NCBI GenBank assembly: GCA_016208085.1
Contig: JACQYT010000083.1
Location: 1 to 33,245, forward strand
Length of the DNA stretch: 33,245 nt
Direction of reading: 5' to 3'
Origin: Elusimicrobiota bacterium
GTDB lineage: Bacteria; Elusimicrobiota; Elusimicrobia; Elusimicrobiales; UBA9959
Position 1 is the stretch's first letter; the number at the start of each line of letters is the position of its first letter. The position numbers were made by a program, and so were the translations under genes. This document shows positions 21,652 through 28,791 of the stretch, piece by piece. The notes below the pieces were generated by a model that saw only the letters and a list, made by a program, of their open reading frames with translations, was not told the origin of the DNA and searched no databases.

Positions 21652-21889
21652 TTTATGGCTCCGCTATATTTAACATTGCTAAGTTTGCCTAAATATTACG
21701 GGATTGTTACGCAAATATTACCCGAAAATCGCTGCTGCGATTTTCGGGTGCTCGTTCGCTTGTTTACCAACCTCCGGCCAATAGGTTTTACCAATGAACA
21801 CCTGTAAAATTTTGCATCGCTGGTCAGAAAGCTTGATTTTCCCGTAATGTAGCGGGCGATGTAAATCGCCCCAATTTCGCGGATTCACA
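21652..21889. other. Spacer upstream of the pilus cluster (hairpins, possible promoter)
   Basis: This 238-nt gap separates the O-antigen-ligase gene from the OmpA-like gene. It contains the second copy of the CCCGAAAAT hairpin family (21721-21760) and a 7-bp hairpin GGGCGAT / ATCGCCC (21854-21860, 21865-21871) just past the ligase stop. Nearest the OmpA-like gene it is AT-rich, with TAAATATAG-like sequence on the minus strand that could serve as a -10 region. The hairpin plus the AT-rich stretch suggest that transcription of the ligase genes ends here and the pilus cluster has its own promoter. Confidence 0.5.
21721..21760 (-). terminator. Hairpin of the CCCGAAAAT family (copy 2)
   Basis: A 12-bp stem CCCGAAAATCGC / GCGATTTTCGGG (21721-21732, 21737-21748), loop TGCT. 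Read on the minus strand it is preceded by AAGCGAACGAGCA and followed by GGGTAATATTT, closely matching the uvrA terminator at 8376 (GGCGAACGAGCG before, GGTTATTTTTTT after). The stem bases differ from copy 1 (CGC/GCG versus TGG/CCA) but keep pairing. It is probably a terminator for the ligase transcript, although the T tract is weak. Confidence 0.7.
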
Positions 21890-24532
21890 TCATTGCGGCA
21901 GCTTGCTTAAGTGTTCGGCTGCGGCAGCGTTATTCGGCTCCGCCGCAAGTATTTTATCCCACTCCCGGCGGGCATTTTCAAAATCCCCTTCTTTTTCATA
22001 CACCACAGCGAGGCCGTATCGGGCATTATTTTCCCGGGGATCCGCCGCGAGGATCGCCAGCAGGTCTTCTTTGGCCTTTGCCGTGTTTCCCGCTTTAAAA
22101 CGCACTTTCGCTCGCAGCCCCAGCGCGTGGAGATTGCCGGGGTCAAGCGCCACCAGCCGGTCGGCCGAGGCCTGGACGGACGACGCGTCTCCGGCGAGAA
22201 GCTTATCTTCGACTTCTTTATAGGCCTTAAACCAGCGGAGATCCGCATCGTCCTTAAGGCCCAACTGGGCCGCCACGCCGAAAAGGTTCTGGACAAGCAT
22301 CGTGTCGCGGGGATTAAGCTTCACTGCGCGGGCGTAACTTTCCTTGGCCCGGCGGGAGTCCTTAAGCCTGGTGTAAAAATAACCGAGTGTGTTCAGCAGA
22401 TTGGCATCCGCCGGAAACAGGCCGACGGCGGACTCAAAGATCTCCGCGGCTTCTTTCGCGTTCACGTCCGCGTCCTTGACGTAGAGCTCGGCCAGCGCGT
22501 GAAAAACGGTGTTGTTAAGCGGATTGATAAAAGCGGAAACCTTCAGATTATCCAGCGCCAGGGCGGTCTCGCCCAATTTTTTGTTGACGATGGCCAGATT
22601 AAAATATATTTCGTCGTAACCGGCGTTGGAGTTAAGCGCTTCGCCGTAGGCCCATTTCGCGGCCGCGAGGTCCCCCGCGCGCACATAGGCGTTGCCCATC
22701 TCGTAATTGCTGTTGACTTCGCGGGGGTGGCTGTCATAAGCTTTTTTAAGCGCCGCGGCCGCCCCGGCGAAATCGTTCTTGCGCATCACTTTAAAACCCT
22801 TGAAATAATAGACCTCGCGCATGAACTGCGCGCGCCAGCAATTGATGCCCCAGACGCAGAAAACCGCCAAGACGACGGCCGCGGCCGTATTTAACGCCGG
22901 CATGCGACGGGTGAGGGGTGAGGTATGAAGGATGAGGGATGAGGAAGCCGACTTCACGGAGAACTCCGCGCCCGAGAGCTTCTTTGAGAAAGCGCCCAGC
23001 AGCCACCAGAAGATAAAGGCGGGCACGGCGAAATGGAGCGATACATTAAAGAGGTTGTCCATGTACATCCCCGTCATCGCCGCGGCGAAAGGAATTATCC
23101 AGTACCTGCTGTCGGAAGGCGCGTTTTTATAGTGCCTGTAAAAGCCCGCCGCTAAAACCGCCAGCAGCCAGACGTAAATGCCAAGCCCCAGAAGCCCAGC
23201 CTGGGAAAAAACCTCAAGGAGCTCGTTGTGGGCGTTGTTGGCGTGGGTTCGGAAGGGCCGTATAGGTTCAAAAGCGTAGAGGAGCGCCCCCTGGTAAAAC
23301 GGATAAAAGAGCTCAAATAATCCCCAACCTTTCCCCAGCAACGGACTCTCCAGCCCCATCTGCCAGGCGCAGCTCCAGATAAGCAGGCGCTGGTGAAACG
23401 AGGCATAGACTTTAAACGGTTTCACGTCCAGCGAAAAAGCGGACGGCGACAGCATCTTGGAAGACCCTTCGGAAAATCTTTCCGCAAGGCCCGACGTAAA
23501 GGGCTTCAGGGAGTTGGCCGGCCACAGCACCAGCAGAACCAGGGCCGCGGCGAAAAACCACCTCATAAATTTCCTGTTTTCCAGGAACTTTTCACGGTAT
23601 TCCCGGAACGCGAAGACGGCAGCCAGGGCGGCCGCCGCCCCTATCCAGGAGGACCGCGTGAGGCTTGCCATCAGCATGGCTTCATATATCAGGAAGAGAA
23701 AACCGTAAAAAAAACGCTGGGCCGGCCTTTTGGCCGCAAGCAGATACGCCAGGACGAAAGGCAGCAGCATGACGAGATAAGAGGAGATGAAGTTCGGATT
23801 GCCGAAGGTGGAAACCGACCTGTTGCCGTAAGGGTTTAAAATCTTGGGCCAGATCAGCTCTAGCTGGAAATACTGCAAAACGCCGTAAAGCGAGGCGATC
23901 GCGCCCGCGGCCATCGCCAGATGCAGAAAATCCTCCTGATTGAAGTTCCTGGCCAGAAACCAGGCCGCGGCCGCCCCGGCGAGCCATAAGAAACCGCCAT
24001 AAGGGTCCCAGAAACGGCTAAACAGGCTTTCACCTGATGCGGAAGCCTTCAGCTCCGGGAACAGTAGCCAGAGCCCCCCCCAGATGAAGATCAGCGCCAG
24101 CCAGCCGGCGGTGGATTGGCGCAGCGGTTCTTTGTCAAAAGGCACTTTTTGGGCGAGGAGGAAGACCAGCGCGCAGTTGGCGAACGTAAAGAGCGCGACG
24201 CGCGTTCCCTCGCTTGCGATGGCCGGCCGGAAAAAAGCGGCATGCGAGAAATAAGCCCGGAAAAGGCTTAAAGCGGACACAGCCAGCATTGCCGCCAGCG
24301 GAGCGTAAAGGATATTCGCAGGCAGTTCCCAGGATTTCTTGCGGGCGGCGCCGACTGCCAGAACCGCGCCGGCGGAGAGCAGGGCGGCGTTAAGCAAAGT
24401 TATCTGCAGGTAATACGGGTTTCGCGTGAGGTCCGTGAAGAACAGGAGCGGCGAAACGAAAAAGATCGTTACGAGGGAACTGGTCAGCAACGATTTATTT
24501 CTGGTCTCGGTTTTTTCAGAAGTTTGTTGCAT
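21890..24532 (-). CDS. O-antigen ligase / polymerase-family membrane protein with TPR domain
   Basis: An 880-residue protein. About twelve membrane segments span residues 15-565. They include the Wzy_C-type region: the SSWIGAAAALAAVFAF helix, then the large periplasmic loop with RTHANNAHNELLEVFSQAG (about residues 427-445), in which the histidine- and asparagine-rich segment is typical of O-antigen ligases and PglL-type oligosaccharyltransferases. Residues about 570-880 are tandem TPRs (NDFAGAAAALKKAYDSHP, GDLAAAKWAYGEALN, KDSRRAKESYARAVKLNP, GDFENARREWDKILAAEP). It would transfer or polymerise lipid-linked sugars at the periplasmic face. A stretch of tandem-repeat-derived sequence lies in frame near residues 527-541, just before the last membrane helix. 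It is a tandem paralogue of the next gene upstream and adjoins the pilin cluster, so pilin O-glycosylation is a reasonable guess. Confidence 0.85.
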   Translation of the reverse strand: MQQTSEKTETRNKSLLTSSLVTIFFVSPLLFFTDLTRNPYYLQITLLNAALLSAGAVLAVGAARKKSWELPANILYAPLAAMLAVSALSLFRAYFSHAAFFRPAIASEGTRVALFTFANCALVFLLAQKVPFDKEPLRQSTAGWLALIFIWGGLWLLFPELKASASGESLFSRFWDPYGGFLWLAGAAAAWFLARNFNQEDFLHLAMAAGAIASLYGVLQYFQLELIWPKILNPYGNRSVSTFGNPNFISSYLVMLLPFVLAYLLAAKRPAQRFFYGFLFLIYEAMLMASLTRSSWIGAAAALAAVFAFREYREKFLENRKFMRWFFAAALVLLVLWPANSLKPFTSGLAERFSEGSSKMLSPSAFSLDVKPFKVYASFHQRLLIWSCAWQMGLESPLLGKGWGLFELFYPFYQGALLYAFEPIRPFRTHANNAHNELLEVFSQAGLLGLGIYVWLLAVLAAGFYRHYKNAPSDSRYWIIPFAAAMTGMYMDNLFNVSLHFAVPAFIFWWLLGAFSKKLSGAEFSVKSASSSLILHTSPLTRRMPALNTAAAVVLAVFCVWGINCWRAQFMREVYYFKGFKVMRKNDFAGAAAALKKAYDSHPREVNSNYEMGNAYVRAGDLAAAKWAYGEALNSNAGYDEIYFNLAIVNKKLGETALALDNLKVSAFINPLNNTVFHALAELYVKDADVNAKEAAEIFESAVGLFPADANLLNTLGYFYTRLKDSRRAKESYARAVKLNPRDTMLVQNLFGVAAQLGLKDDADLRWFKAYKEVEDKLLAGDASSVQASADRLVALDPGNLHALGLRAKVRFKAGNTAKAKEDLLAILAADPRENNARYGLAVVYEKEGDFENARREWDKILAAEPNNAAAAEHLSKLPQ
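22911..22946. repeat. Degenerate G-rich tandem repeat inside the ligase gene
   Basis: A run of imperfect units of the GTGAGGG / GATGAGG type lies in frame within the coding sequence. It encodes SLILHTSPLTRR in the linker between the ligase core and the last membrane helix. The composition is unlike the surrounding coding DNA and similar in style to the intergenic heptamer tracts. Confidence 0.5.
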
Positions 24533-24540
24533 TATTGCAT

Positions 24541-24691
24541 TACTGAGCTACGCGTAAGCAATTTAGCGTTGGCTGAGCCGGTTTTGGAGCGAAACAAGGA
24601 ACGCGGAGCGCGGCGTAGCAGCGCTACGCAAGCGAACGCGTGACGCAGTTGCAGCCCAAAACCGGCCAGCCCCCGCACCCGTAGCTCAGTA
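24541..24691. repeat. 151-nt long imperfect inverted repeat between the two ligase genes
   Basis: The outer arms TACTGAGCTACG (24541-24552) and CGTAGCTCAGTA (24680-24691) match almost perfectly. A second block, GGCTGAGCCGGTTTTGG (24571-24587), faces CCAAAACCGGCCAGCC further in. The centre is GCGTAGC-AGC-GCTACGC (24613-24629). It nearly fills the spacer and could form a cruciform in DNA or a long hairpin in the transcript. No flanking target duplication is visible and no open frame of substance lies within it. Confidence 0.8.
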
Positions 24692-24744
24692 GCGAATAGC
24701 GAAGCGGTGAAGCAGCGAAATAGCAAGGTTTATCAATTCTTTAC

Positions 24745-27147
24745 TTATTTTTTGGGTTCTACCCAGACATTAATGCCGAATCTTGCTTTGAGCGCCTCAT
24801 GCTGGTTTTTAGCCGGCTGGGCCTCCGGATTCAGGGCCAGCGCCTTGCCGTAGGCAAGATACGCGTCTTTATACTTCCCCATGGCATATTGCACATTTCC
24901 CAGATAAGTGTAAGCCTCGGGCGACTCATGCAGATGCCCCTTGATATGGCACATTGCGGCGTTAATGTTGTCCAGGTATTCCCGTTCCGCGGCCGCAAAA
25001 TCCCTTTTCGCTAGGTATATCTGCGCTTTCCTGTAGTAGTTGGGCGCATAAACCGGATCCAGGTTCCAGTAAAGGTTAAGACGCGCCAGCGCTTTATCCA
25101 GATATTCAGCCGCTTCCTTTGCCTTGCCCTGGCCGGCCATATAGTCGTGCATCTTCATATACAGCGTGCCCACCTGGTGGTGCATCTGCACATAATTGGG
25201 CGCTATTTTTCTGACCGTCTCGTAGGCGTCCATGGCCCGCTCAAAATCCGTGCGCGCGACGTTGTTCTCATCCCCCCATTCAGGACGGTACTGCCGCTCC
25301 ATGTTCAGGCGGTCGTTGAAGACGTTCCCGATAAAATAATAAGGCATGATGAAATACCGGTTGAATTTATTGACTTTCTTATAATAGGTTATGGCGTCTT
25401 CCCATTTGCTCTGCTTGGAGAAGAAAATAGCCATATTATGGTATACGTCTCCCTTGAACCAGCCCCAGAAATAATAGACCGGAAGAAGCACGATCAGGAC
25501 GACCAGCGGCACGCTTAAGCTAACGCCTTTAAGAACGATATTTATGAAAACATAACCCAGAAACAGCGTCACCGAGAGCATTACCGTCCAGGAGATCCAC
25601 CACTGGAGTATCTCCCCTCCCGCGGCATAATTTCGGAGCGGCCCCTGCAATTGGTGGAATTCGGTGAGGATAAGGAAAACCGCGTAAAGCACGGCCGCCG
25701 CCGCCGCCGTCCGGAATATCCAGAGCGCCGCAGTATAAAAAGACGAAACCGGTTTTTCGGCGTCCGGCGTTTCCGTTTTCTCTCCCATATAATGCAGTTC
25801 CCAGAGCGCGCGGCCCCGGGCCAGGTTGATTATGACTCCGGGCAACAGTCCCAGGAAGATGCCGGAGGAGACGAAGCGCATGCTGACGTCGGTGAAATTA
25901 TGGATGAGCATTCCCAAAAACGCCGTCAGGTAGCCCAGCAGGTCATAGGCCACCGGCGGTGGCCGGGCGCCCTTAAGGTTTCCCGTCAGGGACTCTAAAC
26001 CACGCAACCCCACAACGGTAACAAAAAATATCAGCCAGAGGTAAAAACCGAAGCCGATAAGGCCGTGGTCCATCCACTGTTCGAGGTGCTCCTGCTCGGC
26101 ATGGTCGGTTTCCGTGTTATGCTTGCCCTCTATGTGGAAAATAACCGGCCTTCTGAAGGAGGGATAGATCACTTTGAAACTGCCCACTCCCGTGCCGATA
26201 AGCGGATGGGTTTCCACCATCTCCCAGGTGGAAAGCCAGGTGGCCACCCTGAAATTGATGGAGGCCGGAACTCTGTAGAGATACAGCGCCACGAAGCTGA
26301 AAGTTACCGCCGGGATAGCCAGGGCCAGCAGTATGAATTTAAACCTGCTTATCTTAAGCCGGTCGCGCAGAAAAAAATAGCCGTAGAAAACGGTGAAGAT
26401 GAACGAAGAGATGCCGAAGCCGAGCCACGCCCCTTTGGTCTGGGTGCCGTAAAGGCACAGGACATCCAGAAAAATAAGCGGCAGCAGGTAAACGGACCTG
26501 GTCTTCAGAAATTGCGCGACGATGACGGGCAGAATCAGCACCAGGAAATTGCCGAAAAAGTTGGGGTTGCCGTAAGTCGAAAAAACGCGGGGGCCGAAAG
26601 CCCAGCGCCAGATAAATGGGTCTATGCCCGGTCCCACGTCTTTGGCGGGAAAAAAACGGGTGTCCAGGAATTGGACAAAACCGTAAAGAATGGCTATATA
26701 GGCGGTGATAATGAGTATTTTGGTCAGGCGGTTGATGGCGCTCTCGTTGAATTCCCTGATCACGATCAGCGAAACGGACATGTAAAGGGCGTAGCGCACG
26801 AAATCGTCTACGCTTGAGCCGGTGTAAGGCGTGCGCAGAAACGACACTATCACATAAACAAGATACGCGAAGAAAGGCGCCAACAGGACAAAATCCTCTT
26901 TTCTGAACGCCTTCCTGCCCTCCAGCACCAGCAGAGACACCCAGATCCCCAGCAGGGAAAACCCTCCCATCTGCACAAGCGTTATTTTGACCTGGGCGGA
27001 ATCGTAGGTCCGCAGGTAAAAGGTGTCGGAGATCAGAAGATAAAGCAGCGGCAGCCACCACCAGAGGACCTTCCGGGCGAAAAAGACGCCCGGCGCGAAA
27101 TTGATATCGGAAAACTCGCCGACCTGAGGGTAGCTCTTTTTAGACAT
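24745..27147 (-). CDS. O-antigen ligase / polymerase-family membrane protein with TPR domain (paralogue)
   Basis: About 800 residues from the ATG at 27147 (MSKKSYPQVGEF). Many hydrophobic helices cover residues about 25-560. The Wzy_C-type region includes GTGVGSFKVIYPSFRRP and a periplasmic loop rich in His and Glu (HNTETDHAEQEHLEQWMDHG, about 335-355). TPR-like repeats follow from about residue 570 (SKWEDAITYYKKVNKF, KRDFAAAEREYLDNINAA, GKYKDAYLAYGKALALNP). The topology and order of domains repeat those of the neighbouring gene, so the pair arose by an old duplication. The frame is open upstream to 27231, but those residues (LYPLPST repeated) would be encoded by the heptamer array, so the shorter start is preferred. 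Function: periplasmic transfer or polymerisation of lipid-linked glycans; acceptor unknown. Confidence 0.83.
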   Translation of the reverse strand: MSKKSYPQVGEFSDINFAPGVFFARKVLWWWLPLLYLLISDTFYLRTYDSAQVKITLVQMGGFSLLGIWVSLLVLEGRKAFRKEDFVLLAPFFAYLVYVIVSFLRTPYTGSSVDDFVRYALYMSVSLIVIREFNESAINRLTKILIITAYIAILYGFVQFLDTRFFPAKDVGPGIDPFIWRWAFGPRVFSTYGNPNFFGNFLVLILPVIVAQFLKTRSVYLLPLIFLDVLCLYGTQTKGAWLGFGISSFIFTVFYGYFFLRDRLKISRFKFILLALAIPAVTFSFVALYLYRVPASINFRVATWLSTWEMVETHPLIGTGVGSFKVIYPSFRRPVIFHIEGKHNTETDHAEQEHLEQWMDHGLIGFGFYLWLIFFVTVVGLRGLESLTGNLKGARPPPVAYDLLGYLTAFLGMLIHNFTDVSMRFVSSGIFLGLLPGVIINLARGRALWELHYMGEKTETPDAEKPVSSFYTAALWIFRTAAAAAVLYAVFLILTEFHQLQGPLRNYAAGGEILQWWISWTVMLSVTLFLGYVFINIVLKGVSLSVPLVVLIVLLPVYYFWGWFKGDVYHNMAIFFSKQSKWEDAITYYKKVNKFNRYFIMPYYFIGNVFNDRLNMERQYRPEWGDENNVARTDFERAMDAYETVRKIAPNYVQMHHQVGTLYMKMHDYMAGQGKAKEAAEYLDKALARLNLYWNLDPVYAPNYYRKAQIYLAKRDFAAAEREYLDNINAAMCHIKGHLHESPEAYTYLGNVQYAMGKYKDAYLAYGKALALNPEAQPAKNQHEALKARFGINVWVEPKK

Positions 27148-27158
27148 AAGTAAAAACA

Positions 27159-27333
27159 GGGTAGAGGGTAGAGGGTAGAGGGTAGAGGGTAGAGGGTAGA
27201 GGGTAGAGGGAAGGTATTGCCCTGAATTCAAAATCCGCCTTCACCATGCCTTTATCCTCCCGTTTTTAATTTCCAACCTGACTATAGATCGTATCGCTTT
27301 TTAAAAAACCCTCTACCCTAACCCCTATACCCT
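27159..27333. repeat. GGGTAGA heptamer array and distant C-rich partner
   Basis: Seven perfect GGGTAGA units plus GGG (27159-27210) lie just upstream of the second ligase gene. A short C-rich tract, CCCTCTACCCTAACCCC and on to 27333, lies about 100 nt away, near the tRNA. The G-rich strand is the plus strand here, opposite to the ligase transcript. The region between (27211-27307) has no gene and no feature I can name. Confidence 0.85.
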
Positions 27334-27342
27334 GATTTTTTC

Positions 27343-27414
27343 AGCCGAGGATGGGATTTGAACCCACAACCTATCGCTTACGAAGCGATTGCTCTACCGT
27401 TGAGCTACCTCGGC
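27343..27414 (-). tRNA. tRNA-Thr (anticodon CGT)
   Basis: The minus strand folds into a complete cloverleaf. The acceptor stem is GCCGAGG with CCTCGGC and the D-arm GCTC/GAGC. The anticodon stem is ATCGC/GCGAT with loop TTCGTAA (anticodon CGT, reading ACG, threonine). The variable region is short and the T-arm is GTGGG-TTCAAAT-CCCAT. The discriminator base is T and no CCA is encoded, so the 3' end must be added enzymatically. It stands alone between a heptamer tract and a small insertion element. Confidence 0.95.
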
Positions 27415-27428
27415 AGACGTCATCAATT

Positions 27429-27511
27429 GTAACTATTCAGGTCCCCCCTTTTCATAAAAAGGGGGATTGAGGGGGATTTTCTAATTCCCCGGCAAAGACC
27501 TGGGTAGTTAC
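27429..27511. mobile_element. MITE-like element with 15-bp terminal inverted repeats and 8-bp target duplication
   Basis: The ends GTAACTATTCAGGTC (27429-27443) and GACCTGGGTAGTTAC (27497-27511) are inverted repeats matching at 13 of 15 positions. Outside them lie perfect direct repeats, CATCAATT, at 27421-27428 and 27512-27519. The 83-bp interior holds C- and G-tracts that pair (CCCCCCTTTT with AAAAAGGGGG) and no gene. Termini beginning GTAA and an 8-bp duplication are the known pattern of IS66-family elements, so a non-autonomous IS66-type derivative is the likeliest source. It inserted between the tRNA-Thr gene and the 3' end of the P-loop gene. Confidence 0.82.
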
Positions 27512-27529
27512 CATCAATTATATAATACT

Positions 27530-28513
27530 TTACTTTCGAGCCAGAGTCAGCAGCGAATAAAGTTTATCGGTGGCCGTTTTGATGCCGTTGTGCACGGCCT
27601 GGACTTTGTCACTGGGCCAGAGCTTTTTGTCGTCCCGCAGAAACGAGGTCTTGTCAACGCGGTTGTCGAAGCGAGCGACAGGGAGATGGTATTTTTTCCC
27701 GCCTTTGGCGATGGTGACAGTGCCGGGAATTTCGCTGTTCTGCTCCAGCCACCCCATATCGTCGCAGCCGTAATCGTTCAGCATCACGTCTACCGGCACC
27801 CCGTGGTGCAGTATGGAGCCGGGGTCGTTCGGGTCGGTGCGGGCCGCGTTCTTGCGGCGCGACTCTTCCGGGGTGACCCAGACGTAAAGGATGACGGCGC
27901 GCTCAAGTATCTCCGGGGCCAGCTCCCCGAGGGAATATTGATAGCCGAACGGGGCCGCGAGCGGCATGGCGGAGCCGTCCGGGCCGCCGCGCGCGGCTTC
28001 CATCACGATAGTCTTGCCGTCAAAAGACGCGGGGTAGGCGGCTTGTTTCTCACTGAGAAGATCGCGGGATTCCTTTTCCAGCTCCTTCGCCACGGCTGAA
28101 AAGGTCGCGCGCCCGAGTCCGGCGAGCCGCGGCGGGATCCCGGCTTTTTTCCCGGCTTTGTCTATGCGGCTCATCAGCAGCGCGGCGGCCGAATCGGTTT
28201 TTACCTCGTTCTTCTTCATCAGGTCATAATAGTCTTCGTTCAGGATATGGATAAGCGTGCCCCAGTCTTTGGGATTTATGAACGGCTTAGCTCCCGACAT
28301 AAAGAACATCCGCGCCTTACCGGATTTAGCCAGCTCGTCGTCGATGCGGCGCATCAGGTGCACGTACGGGAAGTCGTCAAGCTGCAGGTTCTCGCCTATG
28401 TGGAAGTCCTTTTTGAGCGCGTCGGACGGCACGCCGGCCAGGTATCTCCTGACCTCTGATTTGCCCGAGGCGGGCAGGGCCAGCAAAAGCACTATATCGA
28501 ACGTTTTTTCCAT
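27530..28513 (-). CDS. P-loop NTPase/kinase-like protein of unknown function
   Basis: A 327-residue cytoplasmic protein, with no signal peptide or membrane helix. Near the N-terminus a beta strand runs into a Walker A-like loop, IVLLLALPASGKSE (G17-K18-S19), as in small-molecule and nucleic-acid kinases; the usual first glycine is alanine. A later hydrophobic strand ending in ERAVILYVWVTPEESRRKNAARTDP resembles the strand and arginine-rich lid of nucleoside- or adenylate-kinase folds. The GSILHHGVPVDVMLNDYGCDDMGWL segment is distinctive, but I do not recognise the family. The start ATG has GGAGGA 4 nt upstream. It stands alone, between the MITE and a repeat-rich spacer. The substrate cannot be inferred. 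Confidence 0.8.
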   Translation of the reverse strand: MEKTFDIVLLLALPASGKSEVRRYLAGVPSDALKKDFHIGENLQLDDFPYVHLMRRIDDELAKSGKARMFFMSGAKPFINPKDWGTLIHILNEDYYDLMKKNEVKTDSAAALLMSRIDKAGKKAGIPPRLAGLGRATFSAVAKELEKESRDLLSEKQAAYPASFDGKTIVMEAARGGPDGSAMPLAAPFGYQYSLGELAPEILERAVILYVWVTPEESRRKNAARTDPNDPGSILHHGVPVDVMLNDYGCDDMGWLEQNSEIPGTVTIAKGGKKYHLPVARFDNRVDKTSFLRDDKKLWPSDKVQAVHNGIKTATDKLYSLLTLARK

Positions 28514-28678
28514 ATTTCCTCCAGGCTGCCGGAAGTAAGAAGTCAGACTTTAAGGTATATCAATATCTGACCTCTAATCTCTGATTTCCGAGCCTTGTAA
28601 ATTCTAAACTATCTTTGCGTGTATTGCAAGCGCAAAGCAATGCCCGCGTAAATATCCGGTAACCCCGTCATAACTGTC

Positions 28679-28735
28679 ATTCCTGCGATCTTTTGGCAGG
28701 AATCCAATAAAATGTTGTCCGACAACATTTTATTG
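28679..28735. repeat. Two adjacent hairpin repeats, the second an isolated H1 module
   Basis: The first, ATTCCTGC / GCAGGAAT with a 9-nt loop, belongs to the common GTCATTCC...GGAATCC type of dispersed hairpin found in many bacteria. Directly after it comes the H1 palindrome of the composite pilin-cluster repeat, here with 14-bp perfect arms CAATAAAATGTTGT / ACAACATTTTATTG (28705-28718, 28722-28735), loop CCG. H2-H5 are absent, so H1 can occur on its own. Confidence 0.85.
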
Positions 28736-28778
28736 AATGCTTACATGCCGCGTTACCCCCCGCCTTTGAATATTTAGG

Positions 28779-28784
28779 TATAAT
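28779..28784 (+). promoter_or_regulatory. Likely -10 box for a leaderless TerC transcript
   Basis: A perfect TATAAT ends 7 nt before the ATG at 28792, so transcription should start at or within a base or two of the start codon. No Shine-Dalgarno is present, which fits a leaderless mRNA. No good -35 box is visible at the usual spacing. Confidence 0.55.
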
Positions 28785-28791
28785 TTACATA

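Larger units (their letters stand above)
28514..28791. other. Repeat-rich divergent spacer upstream of the TerC gene
   Basis: This 278-nt gap separates the divergent P-loop and TerC genes. It holds tracts with repeated TCTGACCTC/TCTGATTTC-like words (about 28565-28590), a hairpin ATTCCTGC / GCAGGAAT (28679-28686, 28696-28703), the isolated H1 palindrome (28705-28735), and a TATAAT box just before the TerC start. No coding sequence is apparent. Confidence 0.6.

Noticed and set aside
21911..22894. Long plus-strand open frame (327 codons) opposite the ligase/TPR gene
   Set aside because: It is the antisense shadow of a GC-rich TPR region; the minus-strand frame has clear TPR and membrane features.
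24532..24726. 64-codon minus-strand frame between the two ligase genes
   Set aside because: It lies within the long inverted repeat and its translation has no protein-like features.
27148..27231. 28-residue N-terminal extension of the second ligase-like protein
   Set aside because: It would be encoded by the heptamer array (LYPLPST repeats), and the next ATG gives a normal N-terminus.
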